Below, one piece after another: positions 12,376 through 22,400 of a stretch of DNA of 64,000 nt. This stretch comes from Dryas octopetala (lineage: Eukaryota; Streptophyta; Magnoliopsida; Rosales; Rosaceae). The stretch covers positions 18,822,835 through 18,886,834 of the forward strand of contig OY992832.1 of the NCBI GenBank assembly GCA_963921425.1, in the 5' to 3' direction. How positions within the stretch are numbered: position 1 is the first letter of the stretch; each line of letters begins with the position of its first letter. The position numbers and the translations under genes are program-made. The notes under the pieces are model-generated. The model saw only the letters and a list, made by a program, of their open reading frames with translations, was not told the origin of the DNA and searched no databases.

Positions 12376-13379
12376 CTTACTAACCACTCATTATTCTTAG
12401 ATACTTTAGCATGTGCATTCATAATTACAAATGTATAAGTTAGGAAATTTAAAGGGGATTTGAGAATTCAAATTTATTGATTTTTCCAATAACCATTTAG
12501 TTTAATTAATAGATGACATTCAATTTTTTTTTTGTGGGAAAGGTCTCAAGTTCAAATTTCATGAGCGACAGTTAATTAACAAAAAACATCCATTGCCTTC
12601 ACCCATAGGAGCGAGAGTCATTTTTCAATTTTGTTGTCTTCTTACCATGGCCTTTTATAATTTACCAATATCCGTACATGGATTTTGGTCCCAATATGGT
12701 AGAACTATTTCCGAAGCGCCAACAGTGTCGAGAATTAATGGATTCATCTTCACTTCACTAATAATGTATTGCATGACATCACAAAAATTAGAACTTCATG
12801 CGATACGTTTCAAAGAATGAGTCCATCCCCAAGGACTGGACGGCAAGATACCATAATCATTATTGAAGTTAATTAAATTAGTTCAGATAGATAGACTAAA
12901 CTAAACGATGAAGTAATTTTCATGCACCTGAAGCAATAGCCAACAATATATTTATTGTAATTACTTGAATAGTGTAGAGTCCTCAAGCTAAGAAAAACCA
13001 AATTAAGATAGCATGTTAGGATTGAAGAAATATATGTTTAGATACTTTCTCCTTTCTACATTTTTTTTTTCTTTTCCTGTTTTGTAGTATAGTTGCATAA
13101 TATGGAATCGTTCATCTTTTAAGTTGCCCTTTAAAGATCATTTATATAAAAATTAACTAAATCGAAAATCATTTAGTCATTTAATAGTGGTCAAATGATT
13201 TTCGATTTGGTTGATTTTTGCAGAAATCTCTATAAGATGTTCTATAAAATGAACAATTCTGATCATAAAACAACGCTGCATACTGAATATGAAAAAGAAA
13301 AGGTAGAAAAAAGAAAGTAATTAGCATTATATGAATATGTCTGATTTAGAAAGGAAAAGCTTGCATCAGTTCTTGTTGT
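12376..13379. other. Intergenic spacer
   Basis: AT-rich spacer with no supportable gene. A short inverted repeat occurs around 13150-13215 (AAATCGAAAATCATTT... and ...AAATGATTTTCGATTTGG). Confidence 0.5.
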
Positions 13380-13740
13380 GTTTTTTGTCTCGTCGGAAAT
13401 TTCTGGAGGAAGCTACAGGTCTGGCCAAGAGCAGTAGGGAGACTGGGCAGTGGGGTAGTTTGGTGTTTTCCTAGTGGGGTACGATTTTGGAAGACAAATA
13501 GGACTTGCACAAGACTTTCCTAGTGTGGGAAGGGAGTTCTAAAGGGTTTTCCTTGTGTACAAGGGAATAGAATTAGCTAATAGGTAGATTATCTAATGCT
13601 ATTAGGATTAGGAATCCATATTGTAAGTGGTAAGTCTATGCTCTATAAATAGGCTGCTGCAAGTCTCATAAAAATATAAGTATAGCTAGAGACTTCTAGG
13701 GAAGAAACTCAAAGGGAGACTCGGGTTAGAGACTCAAGGG
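13380..13740 (+). other. Possible solo LTR fragment upstream of the kiwellin pseudogene
   Basis: The block contains TATAAAT at 13644-13650 in the context CTCTATAAATAGGCTGCTGC, followed by an R-like leader ending near GGGTTAGAGACTCAAGGGTT. That layout resembles the U3/R region of a Copia-type LTR. It replaces the promoter and leader found before the intact paralogue at 16479. No paired LTR, primer-binding site or target duplication was confirmed, so this is an inference from composition. Confidence 0.3.
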
Positions 13741-13795
13741 TTGGTGTTGTTGGTGCCTCTTAATTCCCTCATCATCTTCATAAATATCATGATTA

Positions 13796-14349
13796 ATTAT
13801 CTCCCTCCCTCTCACATCATGCAACGGCCCATGCAAAGCTCCCACCGACTGTTCTGGCCAGCTCACCTGCATCGACCGCAAGTGCAACGACGACCCCGAC
13901 GTCGGGACCCACATATGCCGTGGCGGGGGCGGTGGCGGAGGTTCAGTAACAATTGTAAACCATTAGGCACTCTTCAATGCAAGGGCAAATCTTTCCCTCA
14001 ATTCACATGCTCTCCGCCAGTGACGTCATCAACCAAAGCCCAACTCACACTCAACGATTTCAGCAGAGGCGGGGACGGTGGTTCCCCATCGGAGTGCGAC
14101 GAGAAATTCCACGAGAACAGTGAGCGCGTGGTGGCCTTGTCGACGGGGTGGCATGATGGTGGGTCGAGGTGTGGGAGGACGATAAGAATTAGGGCTGGGA
14201 ATGGGAGGAGCGTGACAGCCAAAGTGGTGGACGAGTGTGATTCGGTCAACTGCTGTGACGGAGACCATGCGGGTCTGCCGCCGTGTGGAATGCTTTGGGG
14301 CTCAACCAAGATATTGGGGTTGTGGACGTTACTTGGACCATGGCCTAGC
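13796..14349 (+). pseudogene. Kiwellin pseudogene (frameshifted, signal peptide lost)
   Basis: This is a tandem paralogue of the intact kiwellin at 16479. The N-terminal part of the mature protein, [16 protein letters not shown] through [11 protein letters not shown], is readable in one frame from about 13816. A shift near the glycine-rich stretch (13920-13960) moves the rest, [19 protein letters not shown] through [20 protein letters not shown], to another frame. Near 14285 about 34 bp present in the intact copy are missing between two GTGT words. This shifts the frame again, and the final VVDVTWTMA is readable only after re-shifting. No signal peptide precedes it. These breaks argue for a dead copy, although the middle frame is still open over about 140 codons. 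Confidence 0.85.
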
Positions 14350-14655
14350 TAAAATTACTAAATTGCTTGTGCTTTAGTTCAATAAGTAAATCTTTAGAAA
14401 ATAAGGATGGCATGGTTAGGGTTCACCTAACCTAATGTGATTTCCTGCTTTCATGATTCAAACTATTCATTTATTTTTTATTTTCACTTTTTTAACAAAA
14501 GGTAGTACATTCAACCGGAAATTATTTAATTACTTAATTATTAGTTTGTTCATTAAGATACATGTTTATGGAAAAAAAAATAATTTTTTTTTGTTTATTT
14601 TGATATATATATGTGATATATAGCTAATTTTGATCGAGTCCAACAATAACTTCTT

Positions 14656-15000
14656 AGAGTTAATTACACTTACACTTCCTGAGGTTTATTTTTTTTTACA
14701 TACGCCCCCTGGGGTTTCAACAATTACACATACACTCCCTGAGGTTTCAAAAATTGTTGCATATAATAAGATTACGCAAAAAGATGAGACGAAGAGGTGA
14801 AATGACTTAATAAGATTACTCAAGGCGTAAAGTCCAAACTCAATATAAATATTTTCTTTTTTGTTTATTTATTTTTTTTTTCTCTTGTAGGGGGTTATAT
14901 GTAATAGTTTTGAAACCTTAGGGGGTGTATGTGTAATTTTTTTAAACCTCAGGGGGTGTATGTAAAAAACGGATAAACCTCAGAAGGTGTAAATGTAATT
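14656..15000. mobile_element. Mutator-like MITE, 345 bp, 9-bp direct repeat
   Basis: The arms are inverted: AATTACACTTACACTTCCTG on the left and the complement of CAGAAGGTGTAAATGTAATT on the right. Internal CTGGGGTTTCAA and TTGAAACCTTAGGGG segments also pair. TAACTTCTT occurs on both sides (14647-14655 and 15001-15009), consistent with a 9-bp duplication. Part of that word resembles the inverted repeat itself, so the exact end is less certain than in the other elements. Confidence 0.65.
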
Positions 15001-15389
15001 TAACTTCTTGCCTACTTAAATAATGCCAACTTCTAAATTTTCAATGATAAAAAAAAAAACACACCTTGTAAATTTTCTAGTTAACAAACTGATATATATG
15101 GAATCTAAATTTTAGAGCATTACTACACTTATTAAATTTGTTAATCAAGTTTTGTTCTATTCAATATTGTGCCATATTTTATTTATTCAAAATTTCAGAC
15201 TACACTTATTTAATTATAGTTTTTATTTTTAACACTGGGGTAAAAGTTATTTTTTTCCCCTAAAGGAAGGATGAAAGTCAAAATTTCATGGTAGGTGTGC
15301 TACACTGCTACTGCTACGTGCTCTATCATTAGAGAAACCTCTCCCACAAAAAAACTGCATTTGATTTAGCAGTTAGCACTGGACAGTGA

Positions 15390-15637
15390 CCAACTGACCA
15401 TCATATCCAAATCTGGCCAATCCGTTAATAATGTAGTTGGGGATTGGGCTATAACACTAAAACTATTCAAATTTTGTGGGCTGGTTAATTTAGAATCTTT
15501 AGAAACCCAAACTTGCCCCACTATTAATTAATTTAATTCATGATATTCACAACACACACATACACACTTTGTAAGCTGCCCACAACTTGTGTGACCCAAA
15601 TGTGACACACATTATTTGGACGTCTGCTCAAAGGCCT
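15390..15637. repeat. Downstream copy of duplicated kiwellin-flank segment
   Basis: The segment parallels 10680-10834 plus 11705-11760, sharing a CCAATCCGTTAATAAT-type block followed by TAGTTGG, ATTCAAATTTTGTGGGCTGG, CCCAAACTTG and CTTGTAAGCTGC...ACTTGTGTGACCCAA. It lacks the 815-bp G-rich element present in the other copy, so it represents the unoccupied site. Confidence 0.7.
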
Positions 15638-15837
15638 NNNNNNNNNNNNNNNNNNNNNNNNNNNNNNNNNNNNNNNNNNNNNNNNNNNNNNNNNNNNNNN
15701 NNNNNNNNNNNNNNNNNNNNNNNNNNNNNNNNNNNNNNNNNNNNNNNNNNNNNNNNNNNNNNNNNNNNNNNNNNNNNNNNNNNNNNNNNNNNNNNNNNNN
15801 NNNNNNNNNNNNNNNNNNNNNNNNNNNNNNNNNNNNN
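15638..15837. other. Assembly gap of 200 N
   Basis: Exactly 200 unknown bases, which suggests a fixed-size scaffold gap. The left flank is the duplicated kiwellin-flank segment and the right flank is a repeat with tandem units, so the gap probably falls within a transposon that could not be assembled. Confidence 0.95.
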
Positions 15838-16110
15838 TTTTTAAATTTTTTTTATTCAAAAAAAATTATTATTTTTTAAATTTAAGGAAAAGACGAAAAT
15901 ACCCCTGTTATTTTGACAGAAAAACTAACGGAGGTACTATTTTGACACAAAATGAAAGTTGAGGTACTTTTTTGCAAGTTTTCAAAGTTGGAGTACTAAA
16001 TTGATACAAAATGAAAGTTGAGGTACTTTTTTGCAAGTTTTCAAAGTTGGGGTACTAAATTAAAACAACATATCAAGTTGAGGTACTAAATTGTAATTTG
16101 CTCAAAATAA
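15838..16110. repeat. Right end of an unresolved transposon with about 62-bp tandem units
   Basis: Two near-identical units contain ACAAAATGAAAGTTGAGGTA and TTTTTTGCAAGTTTTCAAAG (15943 and 16004). They are followed by a third partial unit ending GAGGTACTAAATTGTAATTT. The pattern is typical of the TIR arm of a MULE-type MITE; its partner would be in or before the N gap. Confidence 0.55.
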
Positions 16111-16406
16111 AACTTAAATTTTAAGACGCTTAAAATTTGAGAATTAAAAATTAAAAATATAACTTCGAATAATTATTTTAATTATACCCTAAAATTTTGA
16201 ATTATGTCAAAAATAAGATAAAAAAGGTCATAAAAAACCCCAATAAATAAAGAAAAATAAACGAAGTTCTGAGTTGACCATAAGATTCTGAGTTGAAAAA
16301 AAATAAATCATCATCACAGAATTCTAGAATTTGTTTTATTATTATTAATAGAATTGAGTGACGTCGATGAAGTAAAAGCCAGTGTTCAATTATTATAGCT
16401 GATGAA

Positions 16407-16423
16407 TATAAAATATAAATATA
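16407..16423 (+). promoter_or_regulatory. Probable TATA region of the intact kiwellin gene
   Basis: The AT-rich string TATAAAATATAAATATA lies about 56-72 bp upstream of the ATG at 16479. That allows a leader of about 30-45 nt, a usual layout for a plant TATA promoter. Confidence 0.5.
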
Positions 16424-16478
16424 AGTGCATGCAATCTCCATTCTCACATAGCACTTGTATTCGAAAACTCTTTCTGAA

Positions 16479-16525
16479 ATGGCAAGTTCATTGTGGTTGG
16501 GTTTTGTTTCTCTCATCTTGGTGAA

Positions 16526-16556
<31 letters not shown>

Positions 16557-17162
16557 GTCTCCCTCCCTCTCCTTTCCACCGCCATCTCCTCCTGCAACGG
16601 CCCATGCAAAACTCTCAACGACTGCTCCGGCCAGCTCATCTGCATCAACCGCAAGTGCAACGACGACCCTGATGTCGGGACCCACATATGCGGCGGAGGA
16701 GGACGGTCGTCTCCACCAGCTCCCGCTGATAACTGTCATTCCTCAGGCACTCTGCTTTGTAAGGGCAAGTCATACCCTAAATACACGTGTTCACCACCGG
16801 TAACGTCAGCCACGAAGGCCAAACTGACGCTGAACGACTTCAGCGAAGGCGGCGATGGAGGGGGGCCGTCGTATTGCGACGACAAGTACCACGAGAACAG
16901 TGAGCAAGTGGTGGCGCTGTCCACCGGGTGGTTTGATAACAAGTCGAGGTGTGGGAAGATGATAAGGATTAATGGCGGTGATGGGAAGAGCGTGACGGCC
17001 AAAGTGGTGGATGAATGTGATTCGCGGGCTGGCTGTGACAAAGAGCATGCGGGTCAGCCGCCGTGTAGGAACAATATTGTGGACGGCTCTGCGGCTGTGT
17101 GGGAGAGTTTGGGACTGAACAAGGATTTGGGTGTTGTGGACGTTACTTGGTCCATGGCCTAG
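16479..17162 (+). CDS. Kiwellin (ripening-related protein, barwin-like fold)
   Basis: An intact single-exon gene of 227 residues. The N-terminus [16 protein letters not shown], ten methionines and [12 protein letters not shown] form a secretory signal peptide, so the product is expected in the apoplast. The mature part opens with [16 protein letters not shown], a Cys-rich kissper-like module. The kiwellin core follows, with [47 protein letters not shown] and [10 protein letters not shown], and it ends in [12 protein letters not shown]. Kiwellins are abundant fruit and defence proteins; maize KWL1 is known to bind and inhibit a secreted fungal chorismate mutase. The start at 16479 is preferred because it begins the hydrophobic signal; ten further in-frame ATGs follow. 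A dead paralogue lies 2.1 kb upstream. AATAAA at 17194 can serve as the poly(A) signal. Confidence 0.93.
16527..16556 (+). repeat. (ATG)10 coding microsatellite in the kiwellin signal peptide
   Basis: Ten tandem ATG codons encode ten Met residues in the middle of the hydrophobic core of the signal peptide. Copy-number change would alter the signal length in frame. Confidence 0.9.
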
Positions 17163-17193
17163 CTTAGCTAGCTATAACGTAATTTTGCTTATC

Positions 17194-17199
17194 AATAAA
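17194..17199 (+). terminator. Poly(A) signal of the kiwellin gene
   Basis: AATAAA lies 32 bp after the stop codon on the coding strand. Confidence 0.5.
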
Positions 17200-18492
17200 G
17201 GTACAACACATTTTAAGAAATGAAGTCGGATTTCATTTTATCAGAGATGTCACTGTGATACACTTTGATACTAGAATTAATGTAATAAGTATCGCGTGTT
17301 TAACTTTAATCATAATTAATTAAGGATATAGGATGGCAAGAAGTACTGTTTGGATATGGATTACATTTACCCTTGGACATCAACTGGGGTGGTAGGAAAG
17401 TTTTACCGTGGAATCAAGCCCAGTTTGCATTGTAGTTTAAGAATCTGCATGTGTTATTTCAATGATCAACATTGCGACATAAGAAACGAAAGAGATAAGG
17501 AATCTATCTAATGCAGTTGTCATATGTTACTCTGGTTTCAGGTTGGTGGATTGGTGCTTTAAATATGTCAAAATTAATGCAGGATGGTGAAAGAAATCCA
17601 GAATCTCATAGAATATTTTATTCTGGACGTCAGGTATAATTTTTCACTTAACAAAAAAATAATAGATTTGAGGCTTTAACTTGAATCGTACTAAAAATCA
17701 AGCCTCAGTTTTATAAGCTCACCACATTTCTGGTCTTATTTAGACCCGTGCCTCGTCTAACAAAGATTGCAACCTGCATTATAAATGGTGCTTGTGTTAT
17801 GAGTGTATTACAGATAAAACCCCAAAGATAAAACATAATGAAATCACTGAACACTAATCTAATTTTAACGTAAATAGCATTATTTAACCAAACCAGAAAA
17901 TATAGATGGAGTAAAGCTAAAATCTTGTTGGAATACTAAAATTAAATATATACATATATATATATATATATGACAATTCAACAAAGAAAAAAAAATACTA
18001 AAATAATGCATTACCTGACCTGCAAACCCAGGGTAAGGTAATAACCCCAAAGGCTCGTCATTGTGAGAAGATTGGCATGCCAAACTGTGCTCCAAGCCTC
18101 TTTGTCCCATCCCCTGAGGCACAAAAACCCATTTTAGGGTTCATTCTAAGGGCTGCTCTCCTACCAATGCAGCGAGGAACATTCTTCTCATCTTTCTCTA
18201 TAGGCAAAGCATTGATTTGATCAACCACGCCAAGCTTTGACTTATTTCTAAATTTTTTTTTGCAGCTTAATTGTGGTATGCAGCCGTTCTTCGAGGCTGG
18301 AAATCATTGTTCAATCGGTTTGATACAATTGCGTGGAGCATCTCAATCTCTGAAGCTTGAGATTCTGCAAATTTTGGATGTTCATTTTTCGAGGTGGTGC
18401 TGATGAAACCTGTAGCCTAGCTGTTTGAATCCGTCAAGAGCCATTAGCCGTTTGAATCATCACTCAAACTTTAATTTGAATGTCAAAAGATA
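17200..18492. other. Intergenic spacer, partly 3' region of the PPR gene
   Basis: No supportable coding gene. On the minus strand about 18019-18120 has a less AT-rich, exon-like stretch ending CCCTGGGTTTGCAG before GTCAGG, which could be a spliced 3' UTR exon of the PPR gene or a gene remnant. An (AT)n run lies at 17951-17971. Confidence 0.4.
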
Positions 18493-20976
18493 TTAAGATT
18501 CTGTGAGCCAACTATCTGAATATAAGTTCTCCAGTCTCTCCCCAACTCCGAAAGCATGCACCTGGTCTTGAATCTGAACCCAACTGCAACTACGATTCTT
18601 CTTCGCACTATTTGATTTCATCAGTTCCCTCACCCTTGTTACCTCTTCCCATTTCCCTGCTTCTGCATACATGTTTGAAAGAAGTACATAGTACCCAGAA
18701 TGCTCAGGTTTCAACTTAAACAGATACTCTGCTGCCCAACTCGCCAACTCTACATTCCCATGGATTCGACATGCCCCAAGCAAAGCACCCCAAATATTAG
18801 CATCTGGTACAATTGACAGGCCTTTAATAAGTTCTACTGCTTCTTCCATAAGGCCAGCTCGGCCAAGGAGATCAACCATGCAAGCATAGTGCTTTTGTGT
18901 CGGCTCAATATCTTGAGCTTGCATCCCCTCAAAGTATTTTTTCCCCTTCTCAACTAGCCCTCCATGACTACAAGAGGACAAAACTGCAATATATGAAACT
19001 GAATCGTATTCTACACCATCTTCCCTCATTGCTTCAAAAAGACTGATTGCAGTGTTAAACTCACCTAGCATTCCGTATCCCAAAATCATAGTATTCCAAG
19101 AGGCTACATCCTTGTTTGGAATGCGGTCAAAGACCTTAGTAGCAAGATCAATTCGTCCACATTTGGTATAAAAATCCAAAAGTGAGTTCGCAATAAAGAG
19201 ATGAGTGTGAAAAAGCTTTCTTACTAATGATCCATGAATCTCTTTGCCTTTATTGATTGCAGTTAGATTTGCGCAAGCTGATATAACTCCCACAAAGGAA
19301 ACAATGTCATGCATCATGCCCATAAGCTTCATTTCAGAAAACAAACTCAGAGATTCTGAGCAATCAGTAGTCTGAGAATACCCTACTATTAGTATATTAT
19401 AAGACACCTCATCTCTAAGGGTGGTGTTAAAGACATTTCGAGCAAGATCTAGCCATCCACATTTTGCGTACATGTCTGTCAGAGCATTGGAAACAAACAA
19501 ATCAGAGGCAGATCCCATGCGCATAGTCCTTGCATGGATTTCTTTTCCAAGACGAATGGAACCCAACCGTGCACAAGCTGGAAGAAGATTTGTGAAGGTG
19601 AAGGAGTTGGGAATTTCACCATAAGCTTGCATTTGTGTCACAAGTCCAATGGCTTCCAACTCAAGCCTGCTTTGAGCAAAATTAGCAACCATGGCATTCC
19701 AAGAAACAATATTCCTTTCATCCATCTCTTGGAACACATTGGACGCCTCATTTGAACAGCCTGATTTTGCATACATATCAATTAACGAGTTGGCAATGAA
19801 GATATCTGATTCAATACCCATTCTCATACTGTAACCATGGAGTTCTTTGCCCACTCCAAAGAATTTTAGTTCAACCAACACCGGTAGCATGCTAGAAATG
19901 GTGACAGAGTTTGGTTTAACCCCTACATCAATCATCAACCTAAATGTATCAAAGGCTTCGATGTTATGCCCCATGTAAGATAGACTAGTGATAGCTGCAT
20001 TCCAAGAAACCTCATTCCTCTGAATCATCTCATCAAAAACTTGTTTTGAAGCCTTCACATTCCCACATTTCCCGAAAACATCAACCAATGCATTTCCTGT
20101 AGTCACCTGAAGATCCAAACCAGCCTTCACAACATAGCAGTGAATCTGAATTGCCATCAGCTCATCTCTAAGCTCCGCACAAACTGGTAACACAGTAATG
20201 ACACTAACAACATTTGGCTTAAACCCAGTTCCCAAATTCATCTCTCTATAATTATCAAGTGCCTCTAGGTAAAACCCATTGACGGAAAACACCCCGATAA
20301 CCGTATTCCACGAGACAACATCCCTTTCACGCATTTCATCGAACACCCTCTTTGCATCTCTTAGATCCCCACAATTACCATAAAACAACAAAAGGGTATT
20401 TCCAACAAAAACATTCAAATCAAAGCCCAGTTTAAACACAACCCCATGAATCTCCATCCCTTTTTTAACATCCAAAAGGTCCGAACATGCCTTGAGAACA
20501 AAAGGAAAAGTATGATCATCGAGTTGGACACCACTTCGAACCATTTGATTGTAAGTCTGAAAACAACCAGATTGAACTTGAGCAATGGAACAAACCCGTA
20601 TGAGGGTGTTCCACAAGAAAGCAGTGCGACAATGTCGAAAGGTTTGTTCGAAGAGACGGTGAGAGGTCTCTGGGGATTTGAATGTGGCGTACCTGAGCAT
20701 AAGGGATGCGCAAAGAGAGACACTTTGGGGAAGGAGGCCATTGAAGAGAGCAGAGGCGTGGATTTGCTTGGTGTGGTGAAGGGTTTGGGCGTTGGAGCTG
20801 AGTGTGAGGAGATTGGAATGAGGGTGAGTTGGTGAGGCATGTGTCCATGGGATTGTGGTGGTGGTAGAGAGAGACAGAGTTTCGTTTTTGCAGCAGAGTA
20901 TTGAAACCAAATGAAAGTGTCTGAGTGCATGGTAATGGTGATGGTGGCTTACCTTAGAAAGAAGCAAGGCCTTCAT
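18493..20976 (-). CDS. Pentatricopeptide repeat protein, PLS class with E-type tail
   Basis: Intronless gene of 827 residues, the normal structure for plant PPR genes. The first 45 residues are rich in Ser/Thr/His/Leu and poor in acids, which suggests an organellar targeting peptide. From about residue 85, repeated P, L and S motifs follow. Diagnostic pieces include GNTLLLFYGNCGDLRDAKRV, ERDVVSWNTVIGVF, FVSNALTDMYAKCGWLDLAR and HYACMVDLLGRAGLMEEAVE. The C-terminus has ANIWGALLGACRIHGNVELA, GYYVLLSNMYAEAGKWEEV and CSWVQIQDQVHAFG, which is an E/E+ extension; no DYW deaminase domain follows. Such proteins bind specific organellar transcripts, often in C-to-U editing, where E-class members need a DYW partner. 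The RNA target cannot be told from this sequence. Confidence 0.93.
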   Translation of the reverse strand: MKALLLSKVSHHHHYHALRHFHLVSILCCKNETLSLSTTTTIPWTHASPTHPHSNLLTLSSNAQTLHHTKQIHASALFNGLLPQSVSLCASLMLRYATFKSPETSHRLFEQTFRHCRTAFLWNTLIRVCSIAQVQSGCFQTYNQMVRSGVQLDDHTFPFVLKACSDLLDVKKGMEIHGVVFKLGFDLNVFVGNTLLLFYGNCGDLRDAKRVFDEMRERDVVSWNTVIGVFSVNGFYLEALDNYREMNLGTGFKPNVVSVITVLPVCAELRDELMAIQIHCYVVKAGLDLQVTTGNALVDVFGKCGNVKASKQVFDEMIQRNEVSWNAAITSLSYMGHNIEAFDTFRLMIDVGVKPNSVTISSMLPVLVELKFFGVGKELHGYSMRMGIESDIFIANSLIDMYAKSGCSNEASNVFQEMDERNIVSWNAMVANFAQSRLELEAIGLVTQMQAYGEIPNSFTFTNLLPACARLGSIRLGKEIHARTMRMGSASDLFVSNALTDMYAKCGWLDLARNVFNTTLRDEVSYNILIVGYSQTTDCSESLSLFSEMKLMGMMHDIVSFVGVISACANLTAINKGKEIHGSLVRKLFHTHLFIANSLLDFYTKCGRIDLATKVFDRIPNKDVASWNTMILGYGMLGEFNTAISLFEAMREDGVEYDSVSYIAVLSSCSHGGLVEKGKKYFEGMQAQDIEPTQKHYACMVDLLGRAGLMEEAVELIKGLSIVPDANIWGALLGACRIHGNVELASWAAEYLFKLKPEHSGYYVLLSNMYAEAGKWEEVTRVRELMKSNSAKKNRSCSWVQIQDQVHAFGVGERLENLYSDSWLTES

Positions 20977-21304
20977 GTGTTACAATAGACGAAGAAGAAG
21001 AACAATAATAATTTCATAAGGGAAATTTAGAGCCAAAATTTTTGTCAGACTTCTAGCTTTAAAAAAAGAAATTAGAAATGGCCAAAACAAAAAAAAGAAA
21101 TTAGAAATCTATGGAGTAGTGTAGCAGTTATGGGCCTTGTGCTACATTACTCCATAATTATAAAGTAAAAGTTGTAAAACTACTCCATAGTTTTTCTTTT
21201 GCATGAATAAAACTTACAATTTTTTGTGATTTTAGCTAATTTCTAAAGTACAGCTGAGAAAAGCAATGGGGATAAATAATGTGTCAATCAAAATTTATTA
21301 TTAA
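20977..21304. other. PPR upstream region
   Basis: The 5' flank of the PPR gene. It is AT-rich with short direct repeats of AAATTAGAAAT. No TATA box was assigned. Confidence 0.4.
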
Positions 21305-21371
21305 TTCTTTGTTTTTTTAATCAAAGGCAAAGAGCCTACTTTATTCGTAGATTTCAACCAAGAAGAAAAAT

Positions 21372-21478
21372 GGGAAATTTCATTAGATAAACCGTTTTAA
21401 TACAATTCTATTTTTTTTAATCCTCCGATCTCAGCTTTATCTTTAATAACTCTTTGTCCAATTTTTGGACAAAAATGC

Positions 21479-21517
<39 letters not shown>

Positions 21518-22199
21518 ACATCACATCCTTTCTATCAATGGTGGACTATGAACTCCAGCATGCTTGTACTACTCTCGAGAATAAATAACGGATTTCAGAA
21601 AAAAGGGAAGTGAAGCCTTGGTCAAAAGAGTACGGGTTTTGGATGTAATCAGGGAAAAAGATTATCAAGAACATTCTATTCATTATTAAGCAACAAAAAA
21701 AAAAAAAAAGCTTGGATTGAGACTTAGAAACTTATTTTTAGATATGAGTTTAACAAACTTTTATCTGGATATGTTGTTCCATAAAACTTTGACATGGTTT
21801 TGTTGTTCCAGATATAAAATTTCGATTTGAGTTTGTTGTTCCATATATGAAATTTCGATCTTTGTTTGATATTCTAGATCTGAAATTTCGACTTGAGTTT
21901 GTTGTTTCAAATTTGAAAATTGATCGTTGACGACAAATAGTCGACACATGGTCGACAAATGGTGCTACAACCACTTTAGATGGTGCTGCAGCCTGTTCAT
22001 CATATTCTACTCTTTTTTTTTAAATATTTTTGTTAAAATCAATTTTTTGGTCAATATAGTGTCGACATGTCGACCATGTGGCAATTATAAGGATATTTTT
22101 GTCCTAAAATAGGCCAAAAAGTCATAAAAAATTAAACTGGGAGGAAATGGTTAAAAAAGATAAAATTGTATTAAAATGAGTTATTTAATGAAATTTCCC
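21372..22199. mobile_element. Mutator-like MITE, 828 bp, nested in the LINE
   Basis: The ends are GGGAAATTTCATTAGATAAA and its inverted partner. The arms extend further through TTTTAATACAATTCTATTTT and its complement. The flanks are AAGAAAAAT (21363-21371) and AAGAAACAT (22200-22208), a 9-bp duplication with one mismatch. The interior holds about four tandem units of about 50 bp built on TTGTTGTTCCA and GAAATTTCGA, and a TCGACATGTCGACCATG palindrome near 22063. It carries no transposase. Confidence 0.75.
21482..21513. repeat. (TC)n microsatellite
   Basis: About sixteen TC dinucleotides inside the left part of the MULE element. Confidence 0.9.
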
Positions 22200-22400
22200 A
22201 AGAAACATCATCCCGGAAGTAGGAAGAAAACCAAGATGGCCATTCCTCCATCCAAACATAAGCTTGATCACTACTCAAGCTAAATCGAGCTAAGAAGTGA
22301 GCAACAAAATTATATTTACGAGGAATGAAATTAATAGAGACATAAGTAAAACACAACAATAGCTGCCGAAACACATTAACAATCTCATAGTTAAACAGAG

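Larger units (their letters stand above)
21305..22400 (-). mobile_element. Truncated LINE 3' end (RNase H tail), interrupted by a MULE
   Basis: On the minus strand the frame 22374-22201 encodes NFIPRKYNFVAHFLARFSL and WMEEWPSWFSSYF, a good match to the C-terminal RNase H-like part of plant LINE polyproteins (the PRxxNxxAHxLAR motif). The frame runs straight into the inserted element 21372-22199. Beyond that element, minus-strand CTTGGTTGAAATC, then AATAAAGTAGGCTCTTTGCC and a TTTGATTAAAAAAAC tail look like the LINE 3' UTR and terminal A-run. Only the last few hundred base pairs of a LINE are present, so it is a dead 5'-truncated copy. Confidence 0.65.

Noticed and set aside
22171..22374. Single small protein gene
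   Set aside because: The C-terminal residues come from the inserted MULE and the rest is a LINE RNase H tail, so it is a transposon chimera and not a gene.
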